From Schauerella fraxinea (GTDB taxonomy: Bacteria > Pseudomonadota > Gammaproteobacteria > Burkholderiales > Burkholderiaceae_B), in contig JAVDKK010000002.1 in NCBI GenBank assembly GCA_030849945.1, forward strand, positions 310,001 to 374,000: a DNA stretch of 64,000 nucleotides, written 5' to 3'. The notes below the pieces were generated by a model. That model worked only from the letters and a program-made list of their open reading frames with translations, had not been told where the DNA came from and made no database searches. Below are positions 35,321 through 43,885 of the stretch, piece by piece (position 1 is the first letter of the stretch; the number at the start of each line of letters is the position of its first letter). Both the position numbers and the translations under genes were made by a program.

Positions 35321-36313
35321 CTATTCGCTCGACAGACGGGCGTCTTGCACAACCTGTCGCCAACGTTTTTCTTCTGCATCGATGAAGGCGGCGAATTCGG
35401 CGGGCCCGGCGCCAGAGGGTTCGCTGGCGTCATGCGCCAACCGGGTTCGAACGGCGTCGGTTGCCAGGGCCTTCATGGCGGACTGATGGAGGCGCTCGAT
35501 GACGGCCCCTGGCGTTCCGACGGGCGCCAGCAGACCGAACCATTGGGAACTTTCGAATCCCGGGTAGCCTTGCTCAGCCACGGTGGCCACGTCCGGCAGA
35601 ACCGGCAGCCGCTTACTCGATCCGACGGCGATGATACGAATGCTGCCGGCCTGCGCTTGCGGCAACAGCCCTGGCGTGCCCGCCGCTGCCGCGTCGATAT
35701 TGCCGGCCAGCAGATCATTGACCTGCGCGCCGGTCCCCTTGTAAGGCACATGCAGCACGTCGATGCCGGCAGCTGTCTTGAGCATTTCGAACGCCAAGTG
35801 GCCAGCGCTGCCATTGCCTGCGGAGCCATAATTCAGATCGCCAGGCCGGGACTTAGCCAGTTGGACGAATTCGGGCAGTGTGTTTGCAGCTACCTTCTTA
35901 CCTACGGCAAACACCATGGGCAGTTTGGCGAGCAGCACAATCGGCGCAAAGTCGCGCCGTGCGTCGTAACCGAGTTTGGGCATCATCGACGGGTTGACGG
36001 CCAGTGTGCCCACATGGCCGAGAATGAGCGTGTAGCCGTCCGGGGTGGCGCGGGCAACCTCGGTGGTCGCGATCGTGCCCTGACCGCCACCCTTGTTTTC
36101 CACAATGATCTGTTGGCCGAGATCGCGCGACATCTCGGCGGCCATGGCGCGTGCGACAACGTCCGAACTGCCGCCGGGACCGTATGGAACCAACAAACGG
36201 ATGGGACGCTCAGGCCACGCGGCATCGGCATGCGTCGAGAGCACACCAAGGGATAGGGTTGTGATGGCGACGGCGGCCAGGCGCCGCAGCAATCGCTTTT
36301 GGAAAATAGGCAT
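35321..36313 (-). CDS. Bug/TctC-family periplasmic substrate-binding protein (second)
   Basis: 330 residues. A basic signal peptide (RLLRRLAAVAITTLSLGVLSTHADA) precedes the Bug signature (WPERPIRLLVPYGPGGSSDVVAR), with later GSAGNGSAGHLAFEM and HVPYKGTGAQVNDLLAG. It is related to the protein at 33249 but clearly diverged, so the two may bind different ligands. The start at 36313 has a CGGAGA ribosome site; the longer frame to 36370 lacks one. It is the first gene of the minus-strand operon, divergent from the LysR gene. Confidence 0.92.
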   Translation of the reverse strand: MPIFQKRLLRRLAAVAITTLSLGVLSTHADAAWPERPIRLLVPYGPGGSSDVVARAMAAEMSRDLGQQIIVENKGGGQGTIATTEVARATPDGYTLILGHVGTLAVNPSMMPKLGYDARRDFAPIVLLAKLPMVFAVGKKVAANTLPEFVQLAKSRPGDLNYGSAGNGSAGHLAFEMLKTAAGIDVLHVPYKGTGAQVNDLLAGNIDAAAAGTPGLLPQAQAGSIRIIAVGSSKRLPVLPDVATVAEQGYPGFESSQWFGLLAPVGTPGAVIERLHQSAMKALATDAVRTRLAHDASEPSGAGPAEFAAFIDAEEKRWRQVVQDARLSSE

Positions 36314-36422
36314 CGATCGGTCTCCGTATGAAAACCGCCTCTTGGAGCGGCTGGAGGTCATGTTGCCCACAGCTCAATGTCGAGTAAAGTGCAAATATTC
36401 GAGCTATTCTTGTTCAAAACGC

Positions 36423-37340
36423 ATGAAATTCGACTTGGCTGATCTTCGCGCTTTTCTCGCCGTGGCAGATTTGGGCAGTTTTCGTGCAGCGTCCGACGCG
36501 CTGCATCTCTCTCAATCCGCGCTGTCGCGACGAGTCGACAAGTTGGAAGCGGCGTTAGGCGTGCAGCTGTTCACACGAACGACGCGCAAGGTCGAACTGA
36601 CGACGATCGGCCGCGGTTTTGTACCCCGCGCGCGAAACGTACTGAACGAGTTGGAGAATGCCCTCGTCGGTATTCAGGACGTGGCGGAGCGTCTATCCGG
36701 CTTGGTGACGATCGCCTGTGTGCCGTCGGCGGTGGCGTACTTTCTGCCCGACGTTATTCGCGATTACCACGCGCAATACCCACGCATACGGATCCGCATC
36801 ATTGATGAATCGTCATCGCAAGTGCTGATGGCGGTCGCGCACGGCGATGCGGATTTCGGTCTGACCTATATCGGTACGAACGATGCCGAAATCGAGTTCA
36901 TACCCTTATTGGAAGAGCGTTTTGTGGTCGCGGTAGGCCGCAATCATGTGCTCGCCAAACGCAGATATCTGAAGTGGGAAGAACTCGCGCATCATCCGTA
37001 CATCACGCTGGCACAGGGCAGCGGCAATCGCTTTCTGATCGATCAGGCATTGGCACGGAGCGTCGAGCGTCCCCGTCATTTCTGTGAGGTTCAGCACGTG
37101 CCCGCGTTGGTCAGCATGGTCGAGGCAGGCCTGGGCATCGGTGTTGTGCCGCAACTGGCCATGCCGTCCGCCGATCACGGGACGTTAGTGAGTATTCCCT
37201 TGCGGGAGCCTGTCGTCACGCGCACGATCGGTTTGATCCATCCGCGAGGGAAGACGCTTAATCCAGTCGCCAGGCTGTTCTATGAATTGTTGGCAGACCG
37301 TGTGGGACGCCGAGCGGGCGTTCAATCCGCTGTACCTTAG
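36423..37340 (+). CDS. LysR-family transcriptional regulator
   Basis: 305 residues. The N-terminal winged helix-turn-helix (about 1-60) shows the LysR pattern DLRAFLAVADLGSFRAASDALHLSQSALSR. The C-terminal effector-binding domain (about 90-300) has a periplasmic-binding-protein-like fold. It is divergent from the Bug gene with a 109-nt shared control region, the standard layout for a LysR regulator of the adjacent operon. The ATG at 36423 gives the family length; the open frame extends to 36093 inside the Bug gene. Its stop overlaps the fliR stop by 4 nt, tail to tail. Confidence 0.93.
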   Translation: MKFDLADLRAFLAVADLGSFRAASDALHLSQSALSRRVDKLEAALGVQLFTRTTRKVELTTIGRGFVPRARNVLNELENALVGIQDVAERLSGLVTIACVPSAVAYFLPDVIRDYHAQYPRIRIRIIDESSSQVLMAVAHGDADFGLTYIGTNDAEIEFIPLLEERFVVAVGRNHVLAKRRYLKWEELAHHPYITLAQGSGNRFLIDQALARSVERPRHFCEVQHVPALVSMVEAGLGIGVVPQLAMPSADHGTLVSIPLREPVVTRTIGLIHPRGKTLNPVARLFYELLADRVGRRAGVQSAVP

Positions 37341-38125
37341 CGCCCCGCAAACCCATCGACGACCCGGCTCGTCGCCTCCAGACCCGCCTGAAACAAGTCT
37401 TCCAGAAACGGCGGCGTTTGCGGCAGTACGATCGCCAAGAGAATGACGCCGACAGTGATGCTGATCGGGAACCCGACCGAGAACACCGACAGTTGCGGTG
37501 CGGAGCGGTTGAGGATGCCAAGGGCCAGGTTGATCGTCAGCAACGCGGCGATCAACGGTAGGGCAAGCAATAGTCCGGAGCTGAAAATCGTGCCTCCCCA
37601 TTCGACCAGGACGCCCCAGCCGTTTTGATGCAACGTGAGCTCACCGATGGGGAGGGTCTCAAAAGTGCGCACGATGGCGGCCAGCATCAGGAGGTGCCCG
37701 TCGATGGCCAGGAAGATCAGCATCGCGACGATGTTGAACAGGCGGGACAGCACCGCCGTATTCGCACCCATCGAGGGGTCGAAAAACGTGGCGAACGAGA
37801 GTCCCATTTGCAGGCCGACGAATTCGCCGGCGGTTTGCACGGCACTGAAGACGATGCGCATGGTGTAGCCGATCGCGATGCCGATCATGATTTGCTGCGC
37901 CAAGATCAGCAATCCGGTGTACGACCCAGGTGGAATGACGGGAATCGGCGGAATGCTGGGCGCGATGGCTACGGCGAACACGGCGGCCAAGCCGATTTTT
38001 GCCGTGCGCGGGATGGTCGATTCTCCGAAGAGCGGCGCCACGGCAAAAAGCGAAAGCACGCGCACGAATGGCCACATGAACTGCGTGAGCCAGCCGTATA
38101 ACTGATCTTGCGTGACGGAGAGCAT
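37337..38125 (-). CDS. fliR: FliR, export gate protein
   Basis: 262 residues (E. coli 261). A membrane component of the type III export channel, made of five to six hydrophobic helices, with the conserved FVGLQMGLSFATFFDPSMG stretch in the middle. The ATG at 38125 fits the family start; the open frame to 38242 reads into the fliQ region. It is the last gene of the fliLMNOPQR operon and converges with the LysR gene, their stops overlapping by 4 nt with no terminator between. Confidence 0.94.
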   Translation of the reverse strand: MLSVTQDQLYGWLTQFMWPFVRVLSLFAVAPLFGESTIPRTAKIGLAAVFAVAIAPSIPPIPVIPPGSYTGLLILAQQIMIGIAIGYTMRIVFSAVQTAGEFVGLQMGLSFATFFDPSMGANTAVLSRLFNIVAMLIFLAIDGHLLMLAAIVRTFETLPIGELTLHQNGWGVLVEWGGTIFSSGLLLALPLIAALLTINLALGILNRSAPQLSVFSVGFPISITVGVILLAIVLPQTPPFLEDLFQAGLEATSRVVDGFAGR

Positions 38126-38216
38126 GGCGGCGGATGTTCTGGAGCGAGGCAGGTGGCGCGAGCGTGACTGGAGCGCGGGAAGGCGGGCGGTGGAGCCAGC
38201 GTCGGGTAAGGACTGC

Positions 38217-38486
38217 CTACTGGACGATGCCGGGAATGCCACCGATCAACTGGCGTATGTAGTCGACCATGATGCCCGCCAGCCAGGGTCCCAGCAGCAC
38301 AAGCACGGCGCACATGGCCAGCAGCTTCGGGATGAATGACAGCGTCATTTCGTTGATCTGCGTCGCGGCTTGAAAGATGCTGATGATCAATCCAACCGCC
38401 AGAATCACGAGGAGCAGGGGGCCAGCAAGCGCCAGAGCGATTTTCATCGCCTGGTACGACATGGTCATGACGGCTTCGGTGTTCAT
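38217..38486 (-). CDS. fliQ: FliQ, export gate protein
   Basis: 89 residues, identical in length to E. coli FliQ. It has two transmembrane helices (about 14-38 and 52-75). The family sequence AVGLIISIFQAATQINEMTLSFIPK links them. It is part of the FliPQR export core. It lies 16 nt after fliP and 91 nt before fliR. Confidence 0.95.
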   Translation of the reverse strand: MNTEAVMTMSYQAMKIALALAGPLLLVILAVGLIISIFQAATQINEMTLSFIPKLLAMCAVLVLLGPWLAGIMVDYIRQLIGGIPGIVQ

Positions 38487-38502
38487 CGTATGACTCCGGC
38501 GT

Positions 38503-39297
38503 TTACTGGAAGAAGCTCTGCGCCAACGAACCCATCAGCAGGTTCCAACCGTCGGCGAGCACGAACAACATCAATTTGAAGGGTAGCGCCACGCTGACGG
38601 GGGGCACCATCATCATCCCCAGCGCCATCAATACGCTGGCAACCACCAGATCGATAATGAGGAATGGGATGAAAATCGTGAACCCGATCTGGAATGCCGT
38701 CTTGAGTTCGCTGGTGATGAAGGCGGGTACCAGGATGCTCATCGGCACCTGTGCCGGCGAATCGATTTCAGGCACTTTGGCCAGATTGGCGAACAGCGCC
38801 AGGTCGTTTTCTCGGGTTTGGCGCAGCATGAAACCGTGCAACGGCTGCGCGCCTTTTTCAATGGCGGATTCGAAAGTGATCTTGCCTTCGGTCAGCGGTT
38901 GATAGGCCTCGGTATAAATCTGGTTGAACACCGGCGACATGGTGAAAAACGTCAGAAACAGGGCCAGGCCGATCAAGACATGGTTGGGGGGCGACATCGC
39001 CGTACCCAGGGCGCTGCGCAACAATCCAAGCACGATGATGATGCGCGTAAAGCCCGTCATCATCAGCAACGCCGATGGCAAGAACGACAGCGACGTCAGC
39101 AGCATCAGCGTTTGCACGCTGAGCGAGTAAGTCTCGGCGCCGTTGGCACCCGGCGTGGTGGTGAGCGCCGGCAACGTTGCCTGGGCGATCGTCAAGCCAG
39201 GGGCGCATGCCGCTACCGCGAGAAGCAGGAGAGCGAGCGACTTGCCGCTGGGGCGAGCGAATCGAGCGTGGCGCAAGCGCGTGACGAATGAGGGCAT
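38503..39297 (-). CDS. fliP: FliP, export gate protein
   Basis: 264 residues from the ATG at 39297. It has an N-terminal signal peptide (Arg-rich, then LALLLLAVAACA), as known for FliP, then four transmembrane helices. Family motifs include SFLPSALLMMTGFTRIIIVLGLLR and the C-terminal MMMVPPVSVALPFKLMLFVLADGW. A TTG at 39348 overlapping the fliO stop (TTGA) is an alternative start that would add 17 residues. It forms the core of the export channel with FliQ and FliR. Confidence 0.93.
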   Translation of the reverse strand: MPSFVTRLRHARFARPSGKSLALLLLAVAACAPGLTIAQATLPALTTTPGANGAETYSLSVQTLMLLTSLSFLPSALLMMTGFTRIIIVLGLLRSALGTAMSPPNHVLIGLALFLTFFTMSPVFNQIYTEAYQPLTEGKITFESAIEKGAQPLHGFMLRQTRENDLALFANLAKVPEIDSPAQVPMSILVPAFITSELKTAFQIGFTIFIPFLIIDLVVASVLMALGMMMVPPVSVALPFKLMLFVLADGWNLLMGSLAQSFFQ

Positions 39298-39344
39298 GGT
39301 GTGGAAGACGGACGGAACACGAACGGCGAGGATGCCGTGTGGGA

Positions 39345-39683
39345 TCAACGGCGCTTGAGCGCTTGGCTGAATTTGGCGGCGAAGGTCGTTAACTCAGGCT
39401 GCGTGGCGGGGAATGCGGTGGTACCGGCCGCTTCGGCCGCCGGCAGGCTATGCAACAGGGTCATCTGCGACGCCGTGCACCCCACCACCAGCCAGGATCC
39501 CTCGACTTCGACCATGACGATGCGTTGTCGGGGTCCAAGCGATAAGGCGGACACCACGCTCAAGCGTTGATACTTGCCACCTTGTATCAGGCCTGAGCGT
39601 CGTGCCAACCAGGCGCATGCCAGGATGGCGGCGATGACCAGGACCAGGCCCACGATCATGCGAAAAAGCGCGTCATCCGGCAT
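39345..39683 (-). CDS. fliO: FliO, export gate assembly factor
   Basis: 112 residues. One transmembrane helix near the N-terminus (about 8-26) is followed by a basic, beta-rich cytoplasmic domain with the LSVVSALSLGPRQRIVMVEV stretch that defines the family. FliO stabilises FliP during export-gate assembly. It is 5 nt after fliN and next to fliP, as in E. coli. Confidence 0.92.
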   Translation of the reverse strand: MPDDALFRMIVGLVLVIAAILACAWLARRSGLIQGGKYQRLSVVSALSLGPRQRIVMVEVEGSWLVVGCTASQMTLLHSLPAAEAAGTTAFPATQPELTTFAAKFSQALKRR

Positions 39684-39688
39684 GGCGA

Positions 39689-40255
39689 TCAGCGGCGCGT
39701 GTTGAGGCGGTTGATACGTTCGGACGGGGTGATGATGTCGGTCAGGCGAATGCCGTACTTTTCGTCGACCACGACCACTTCGCCCTGTGCAATCAAATAA
39801 CCGTTGACGAAAATGTCCATGGGTTCGCCGGCCAGGCCGTCAAGTTCGACGACAGACCCTTGACCCAGCTGCAACAGATTCTTGATGGTCAGACGCGTGC
39901 GGCCGAGCTCGACGGTGAGCTGAACCGGCACGTCCATGATCATGTCGATGTCGGCGCCCATGCCGCCAGCAGCTTGTGCGAGCGGCTTGAACAGATTGCT
40001 GCCTGCCGGTTGCGCGGCGGGCTTGGCTGGGCTCGGCGCAGGAGCTGGCGTGGCGGCGGCCGGTGCGACAGGCGCGGCCGGGGCGGGGGTATCGACGGGG
40101 GCGCTCGACGTTTGTTCGGCGAGCGCCGCGGCCCAGTCGTCCTCGGGCTTCAAGCCATCGGCCTGCGTGGCAGGCGCGCTGGATGCCTGCTCGGCCAGGG
40201 CATCGGCCCAGTCATCGGAGGGGGCGCTGCCGGCGGGGGCGTTAGGGTCACTCAT
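39689..40255 (-). CDS. fliN: FliN, C-ring switch protein
   Basis: 188 residues, longer than E. coli FliN (137). The C-terminal SpoA domain (about 105-188) has the standard DVPVQLTVELGRTRLTIKNLLQLGQGSV sequence. The N-terminal extension carries two imperfect copies of a DDWADALAEQ-type motif about 26 residues apart, then an Ala/Pro-rich linker. FliN forms the bottom of the C-ring and binds FliH and CheY-P. The ATG at 40255 lies inside the fliM 3' end (8-nt overlap). Confidence 0.95.
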   Translation of the reverse strand: MSDPNAPAGSAPSDDWADALAEQASSAPATQADGLKPEDDWAAALAEQTSSAPVDTPAPAAPVAPAAATPAPAPSPAKPAAQPAGSNLFKPLAQAAGGMGADIDMIMDVPVQLTVELGRTRLTIKNLLQLGQGSVVELDGLAGEPMDIFVNGYLIAQGEVVVVDEKYGIRLTDIITPSERINRLNTRR

Positions 40256-41258
40256 GTTCAGTAGGCTCGCTGGGATCGCGTTCAGTTTGGTTAAGCATTT
40301 GCCGCACACGCAAGGCGTATTGGCTGTTGAAGACGCCGTAATCGCATTCCATGACCGGCACCCCGTCGATGCTGCCTACGACGATCTCGGGAACGTCGAT
40401 GGGCAAAATATCGCCGGGTTTCAGATTGACGAGCTGTCGCAGGTTCGACGGGATCTGTGCGAACTCGGCAACGAGATTGACATCGGCGCTGCGCACTTGT
40501 CGCGAGAGCCGATGCGTCCAGCGTTGATCCACGGCTTCCGATCCAGACTCCTGCAGCGGTCGCGTCAGGATGTCGCGGATCGGCTCGATCATCGAATACG
40601 GAATGCAGATGTTCAGATCGCCGCCAGTGGCGCCGAATTCGATGTGGAACGAGGTGACGACGACGACTTCGTTATTGCCAGTGATGCTGGCGAACTTCGT
40701 GTGCATTTCGGAACGCACATATTCGAAGTCGATCGGGTAAACGGGTTGCCATGACTTGCCGTAGCTGTCGAGCGTGAGGTCGAGCAATCGGCGGATGATG
40801 CGCTGTTCGGTGGTGGTGAAATCGCGGCCTTCGACTCGGGTGTGATAGCGTCCATCGCCGCCGAAGAGGCTGTCGATGACCAGAAACACCAGGTTGGGAT
40901 CGTAGGCAAACAAGGCCGTGCCGCGCAACGGGCGCATCTGCACCATGTTGAGGTTGCTGGGCACCGGCAGATTACGCTCGAAGTCGGCGTACTTCTGGAT
41001 GCGGATCGTTCCCACGGAGATGTCGGCGCTGCGGCGCATGAAGTTGAGCAACGACTGCCGCATGTTGCGCGCAAAACGTTCGTTGATCAGTTCGAGCGTC
41101 TGCATCCGGCGGCGCACAACGCGATCGGGCGAGCTCAGATCGTATGCGCGCATCACATCGCCGGCGTCGGCGGTGGCGGTTTGCGCGCTCGTATCGCCCG
41201 TTACGCCGGCTAGCAGCGCATCGACTTCGTCCTGTGAGAGGATGGCCTCGTAGCCCAT
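40248..41258 (-). CDS. fliM: FliM, C-ring switch protein
   Basis: 336 residues (E. coli 334). The extreme N-terminus (LSQDEVDALLAGVTG) is the CheY-P-binding peptide. The middle CheC-like domain spans about 50-230 and the C-terminal SpoA domain about 255-325. It transmits CheY-P binding to FliG to reverse the motor. It starts 2 nt after fliL ends and overlaps fliN by 8 nt. Confidence 0.97.
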   Translation of the reverse strand: MGYEAILSQDEVDALLAGVTGDTSAQTATADAGDVMRAYDLSSPDRVVRRRMQTLELINERFARNMRQSLLNFMRRSADISVGTIRIQKYADFERNLPVPSNLNMVQMRPLRGTALFAYDPNLVFLVIDSLFGGDGRYHTRVEGRDFTTTEQRIIRRLLDLTLDSYGKSWQPVYPIDFEYVRSEMHTKFASITGNNEVVVVTSFHIEFGATGGDLNICIPYSMIEPIRDILTRPLQESGSEAVDQRWTHRLSRQVRSADVNLVAEFAQIPSNLRQLVNLKPGDILPIDVPEIVVGSIDGVPVMECDYGVFNSQYALRVRQMLNQTERDPSEPTEHE

Positions 41259-41260
41259 GT

Positions 41261-41830
41261 TTACTGCACCACGAAAGCGGTAAAGAGAACGTCGCTGATG
41301 CGTTGACCGTCGGGATTCGGCGTAAACGGCTGGCTCAACGATTTTTGAATGGCGGTCGCGAGATCGCGCTTGCCCTGCGGCGTTTGGACGGCTTGCGGGG
41401 ATTGCCCCGAAACCAGCATCAGAATGCGATTGCGGACTTCGGGCATATATTTTTCGAGCTGCGTGCGCGACAGGTCGTCGCCGATGCGCAGGGTGATGGC
41501 CATGTGCACCATCCGTTCCATCTCATCGTTGTTGACGGTGACGGTGAACGGCTCGATCGCCAGAAAAATCGGGGCGGGCACGACGGCCGATACCGGCTCG
41601 TTGCGGGCCTGTGGCGCTGAGGCAGCCTGAGCGTCACCCACGGCCAATTGCAAGCCGGAGGCCTCGTTTTTTTGCATGCGCGTGGTGAGTAACCACGTCG
41701 TTGCCACGCTGATCCCGGCGACAGCCAACAACACGAGAAGGCTGAGAATGGGGCGAAGCAGCCGCGACGATTTGCCGTTCTTGGGCAAAGAGTTACGCGA
41801 CGGAACGGCGGAAGGTTTGGAGGTCGCCAT
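41261..41830 (-). CDS. fliL: FliL, stator-associated membrane protein
   Basis: 189 residues. A Ser/Lys-rich cytoplasmic N-terminus and one transmembrane helix (about 29-50) are followed by a periplasmic stomatin-like domain with FLAIEPFTVTVNN and the C-terminal LSQPFTPNPDGQRISDVLFTAFVVQ typical of FliL. It surrounds the MotAB stator and stabilises it at high load. It is the first gene of the fliL operon. The 188-nt gap to fliK holds a small hairpin with a T-tract on this strand. Confidence 0.94.
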   Translation of the reverse strand: MATSKPSAVPSRNSLPKNGKSSRLLRPILSLLVLLAVAGISVATTWLLTTRMQKNEASGLQLAVGDAQAASAPQARNEPVSAVVPAPIFLAIEPFTVTVNNDEMERMVHMAITLRIGDDLSRTQLEKYMPEVRNRILMLVSGQSPQAVQTPQGKRDLATAIQKSLSQPFTPNPDGQRISDVLFTAFVVQ

Positions 41831-41860
41831 CAGGACAGATCAAGAGGATGTGAATGCAAC

Positions 41861-41884
41861 AAAAAGCCTTGCAGGGATGAAGGC
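41861..41884 (-). terminator. Weak terminator/attenuator between fliK and fliL
   Basis: On the minus strand, GCCTT (41884-41880) pairs with AAGGC (41870-41866) over a 9-nt loop and is followed by five T residues (41865-41861). The stem is only 5 bp, so this would reduce rather than stop transcription entering fliL. The rest of the fliK-fliL gap (41885-42018) shows no clear promoter to me. Confidence 0.35.
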
Positions 41885-42018
41885 ATTCTGCCGTATACGG
41901 AGGCAATGCTGCCCGTCGAAAAACAGGTGGAAATGCGCGTATCTCAAGCTATTGGTTTATCAAAGCTGCGAGAAAAGCGCGGGACCGTGTCGTTGGATGC
42001 ACGAAACGGCCCGCTGTA

Positions 42019-43413
42019 TCAGGCGAAAGTGTCCACCAGCGAACGCGGTGCGCGCGTTGGTAACGCGATGGTGAGGCCGTCGTCACCGCTGGCGTTGGTG
42101 CCACCGGCGCCTTGCGAACCCTTGCCGGTGTTCGAGCCGTTGTTGTTTTGCGACTGCGCAAACGCGTTATCGAAGGTTGAAGGCTGGCCCTGATCGCTGA
42201 CCTGCGATTGCCCAAGGGCAATGCCGGATTGGGCGAGGGCTTGCTGCAATTGCGGCATCGAGGCTTCGATCGCCTGACGCACGGCGCCGTGCGCCGACGA
42301 GAACGCGGCGTGTGCCGTCCCGTCCTGGATCGTCAGGGTGACGCGAATCGGCCCGAGATCGGGTGGATCGAGCCGCAGCTCGGCGGTTTGCATGCCGGTG
42401 CGGCGGTTCATCGTGAGATGCGCAACCTGTTGTCCAAATGCATCGCCCCATTCGGCCGCGCCAAACGGTGTGGCGACGTGCAAAGCGGGTGCGGCAGCGG
42501 TGGGCGCCGCCTGGATGATTTGGGTGGGCACACTGGCGAACGCCGCCTGAGTGGCAGGCGTGGAAATGTCCTGCGATGCTTGCCGCGCGCCGATCCGGTC
42601 GGCGGTTTCGGTCAATGCAGCAATCGCAGCGTGACGCGCGTCTGCAGGATTGGCCGTGAGTGCGTCGGCTGCTGCGGCTGCCGCCGCGTCGGCGCGTGCG
42701 CCGGCTTTGCGCGTGTCACCACCCAGTTTAATGGCGGGCTCATCGCGGGCGGCGCGGGCCGCGCCACGCTCAGGCGCCGCAACTGTGGCGGTTGCAGGCT
42801 TGCCATTGGCGGAACCGATCGTCCCGTCACGTAACGCGCCCGTGCCGGCGAGGGTTGCCGAGAAAGCCGGGCTGCGCAGCGCCGTGTCTTCCGTTTGGGG
42901 AAGGGTCGTTCGCACCGCGTGGGTTGCAGCGAGGTCTGCGCCACGCAACGGCTGCGTGTGCGCTGTAAGGGCGCGTTCACCCTGGGGCGTCTTCTCTGCG
43001 TCCATGGCACCACCGGCCGCCGAAGAAGCAACGGGCTGGGTGCTGCGTCGAAAGGCCGCAGATTCTCGCGCGATTTCCAGGGCTTGCTGTTGCAACGTCA
43101 GTGCGGGCGCCACAGTAATCGGTGCGTCTACGCCTGGGGTCGCAGCGTCGGCCACGGCGGTTTCGGCGCTGTCGTCCTTGCTGTCCGCCTGGTGCTTGTC
43201 GCCAACCGGTTTCGCGGGCTTGCCGTCGGCCTTTGCCGGCGCTTTCTCGCCGTCCACGGCGGGCTTGCCCGGCTGCGCGGCGGGTTCACGCTGGCGCTGC
43301 AACGTATCGGAAAACGTAGGCTGGCCGGACTGAGGGGCGCTGGATGGTGCGGGCGTGGTGCTGGCCGACGCGGCCGGCGAAATCATCTGTGCAATCGAAA
43401 GTGTGGCGGACAT
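42019..43413 (-). CDS. fliK: FliK, hook-length control protein
   Basis: 464 residues. The long N-terminal half is Ala/Pro/Thr-rich and disordered and acts as a ruler in this family. The C-terminal core (about 330-430) has the Flg_hook sequence LRLDPPDLGPIRVTLTIQDGTAHAAF and the following QLQQALAQSGI helix, which contacts FlhB to switch export. A Gln/Asn/Gly-rich tail follows. It is the downstream partner of fliJ (22-nt gap). A second FliK-like gene is at 51967. Confidence 0.92.
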   Translation of the reverse strand: MSATLSIAQMISPAASASTTPAPSSAPQSGQPTFSDTLQRQREPAAQPGKPAVDGEKAPAKADGKPAKPVGDKHQADSKDDSAETAVADAATPGVDAPITVAPALTLQQQALEIARESAAFRRSTQPVASSAAGGAMDAEKTPQGERALTAHTQPLRGADLAATHAVRTTLPQTEDTALRSPAFSATLAGTGALRDGTIGSANGKPATATVAAPERGAARAARDEPAIKLGGDTRKAGARADAAAAAAADALTANPADARHAAIAALTETADRIGARQASQDISTPATQAAFASVPTQIIQAAPTAAAPALHVATPFGAAEWGDAFGQQVAHLTMNRRTGMQTAELRLDPPDLGPIRVTLTIQDGTAHAAFSSAHGAVRQAIEASMPQLQQALAQSGIALGQSQVSDQGQPSTFDNAFAQSQNNNGSNTGKGSQGAGGTNASGDDGLTIALPTRAPRSLVDTFA

Positions 43414-43435
43414 AGTCAGATCCTGTGATGCGAGA

Positions 43436-43885
43436 TCAGCCGAAAACGGGCGTGCGAGTCAGCATGCGTGCAGCAAACTCATCATTGCCGCGTTGTTCCC
43501 GGCGTTGTTCGACGGCATCGCGCGCGCGCTGGGCACGCGCGGTAAGCGCCTCGAACGAATTTTGTTTGCGCTTGGCCTGTTGCCAGTCGATCCGACCGGC
43601 TTCGAGCTCGGTTTCCGATTGGGCGACCACGTTGCGCTGTTGCGCCATGGCGTCGTCGAGCGTACCGATGAAGCGCTGATAATTCTGGCAGTCCGACGCG
43701 GACATTCCCGTGCACATGGCCTGCTGCAGCCGGGCCAGATAGTCGTGGCGATAGTCGGCCAGCATGTCGAGCTGTTGCTTGGCGTTCAGCAGGGCAGTGT
43801 TGAGCAAACCCAGGCGGCGCGTGGCTTCTTCCGCACGTTCGCGAGCGAGCTCGCTGAGCGTGTCCAGTGGCAATTGTTCAGGCAT
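43436..43885 (-). CDS. fliJ: FliJ, export ATPase stalk
   Basis: 149 residues (E. coli 147), almost entirely coiled-coil with many Gln, Arg and Glu residues. FliJ sits in the centre of the FliI hexamer like the gamma subunit of F-ATPase. The ATG at 43885 overlaps the fliI stop by 8 nt and fits the family N-terminus (LDTLSELARERAEEATRRL). Confidence 0.92.
   Translation of the reverse strand: MPEQLPLDTLSELARERAEEATRRLGLLNTALLNAKQQLDMLADYRHDYLARLQQAMCTGMSASDCQNYQRFIGTLDDAMAQQRNVVAQSETELEAGRIDWQQAKRKQNSFEALTARAQRARDAVEQRREQRGNDEFAARMLTRTPVFG

Noticed and set aside
31723..37340. Metabolic block considered as a transposon or genomic island with mobility genes
   Set aside because: No transposase, integrase, terminal repeats, tRNA or target duplication were seen at its edges.
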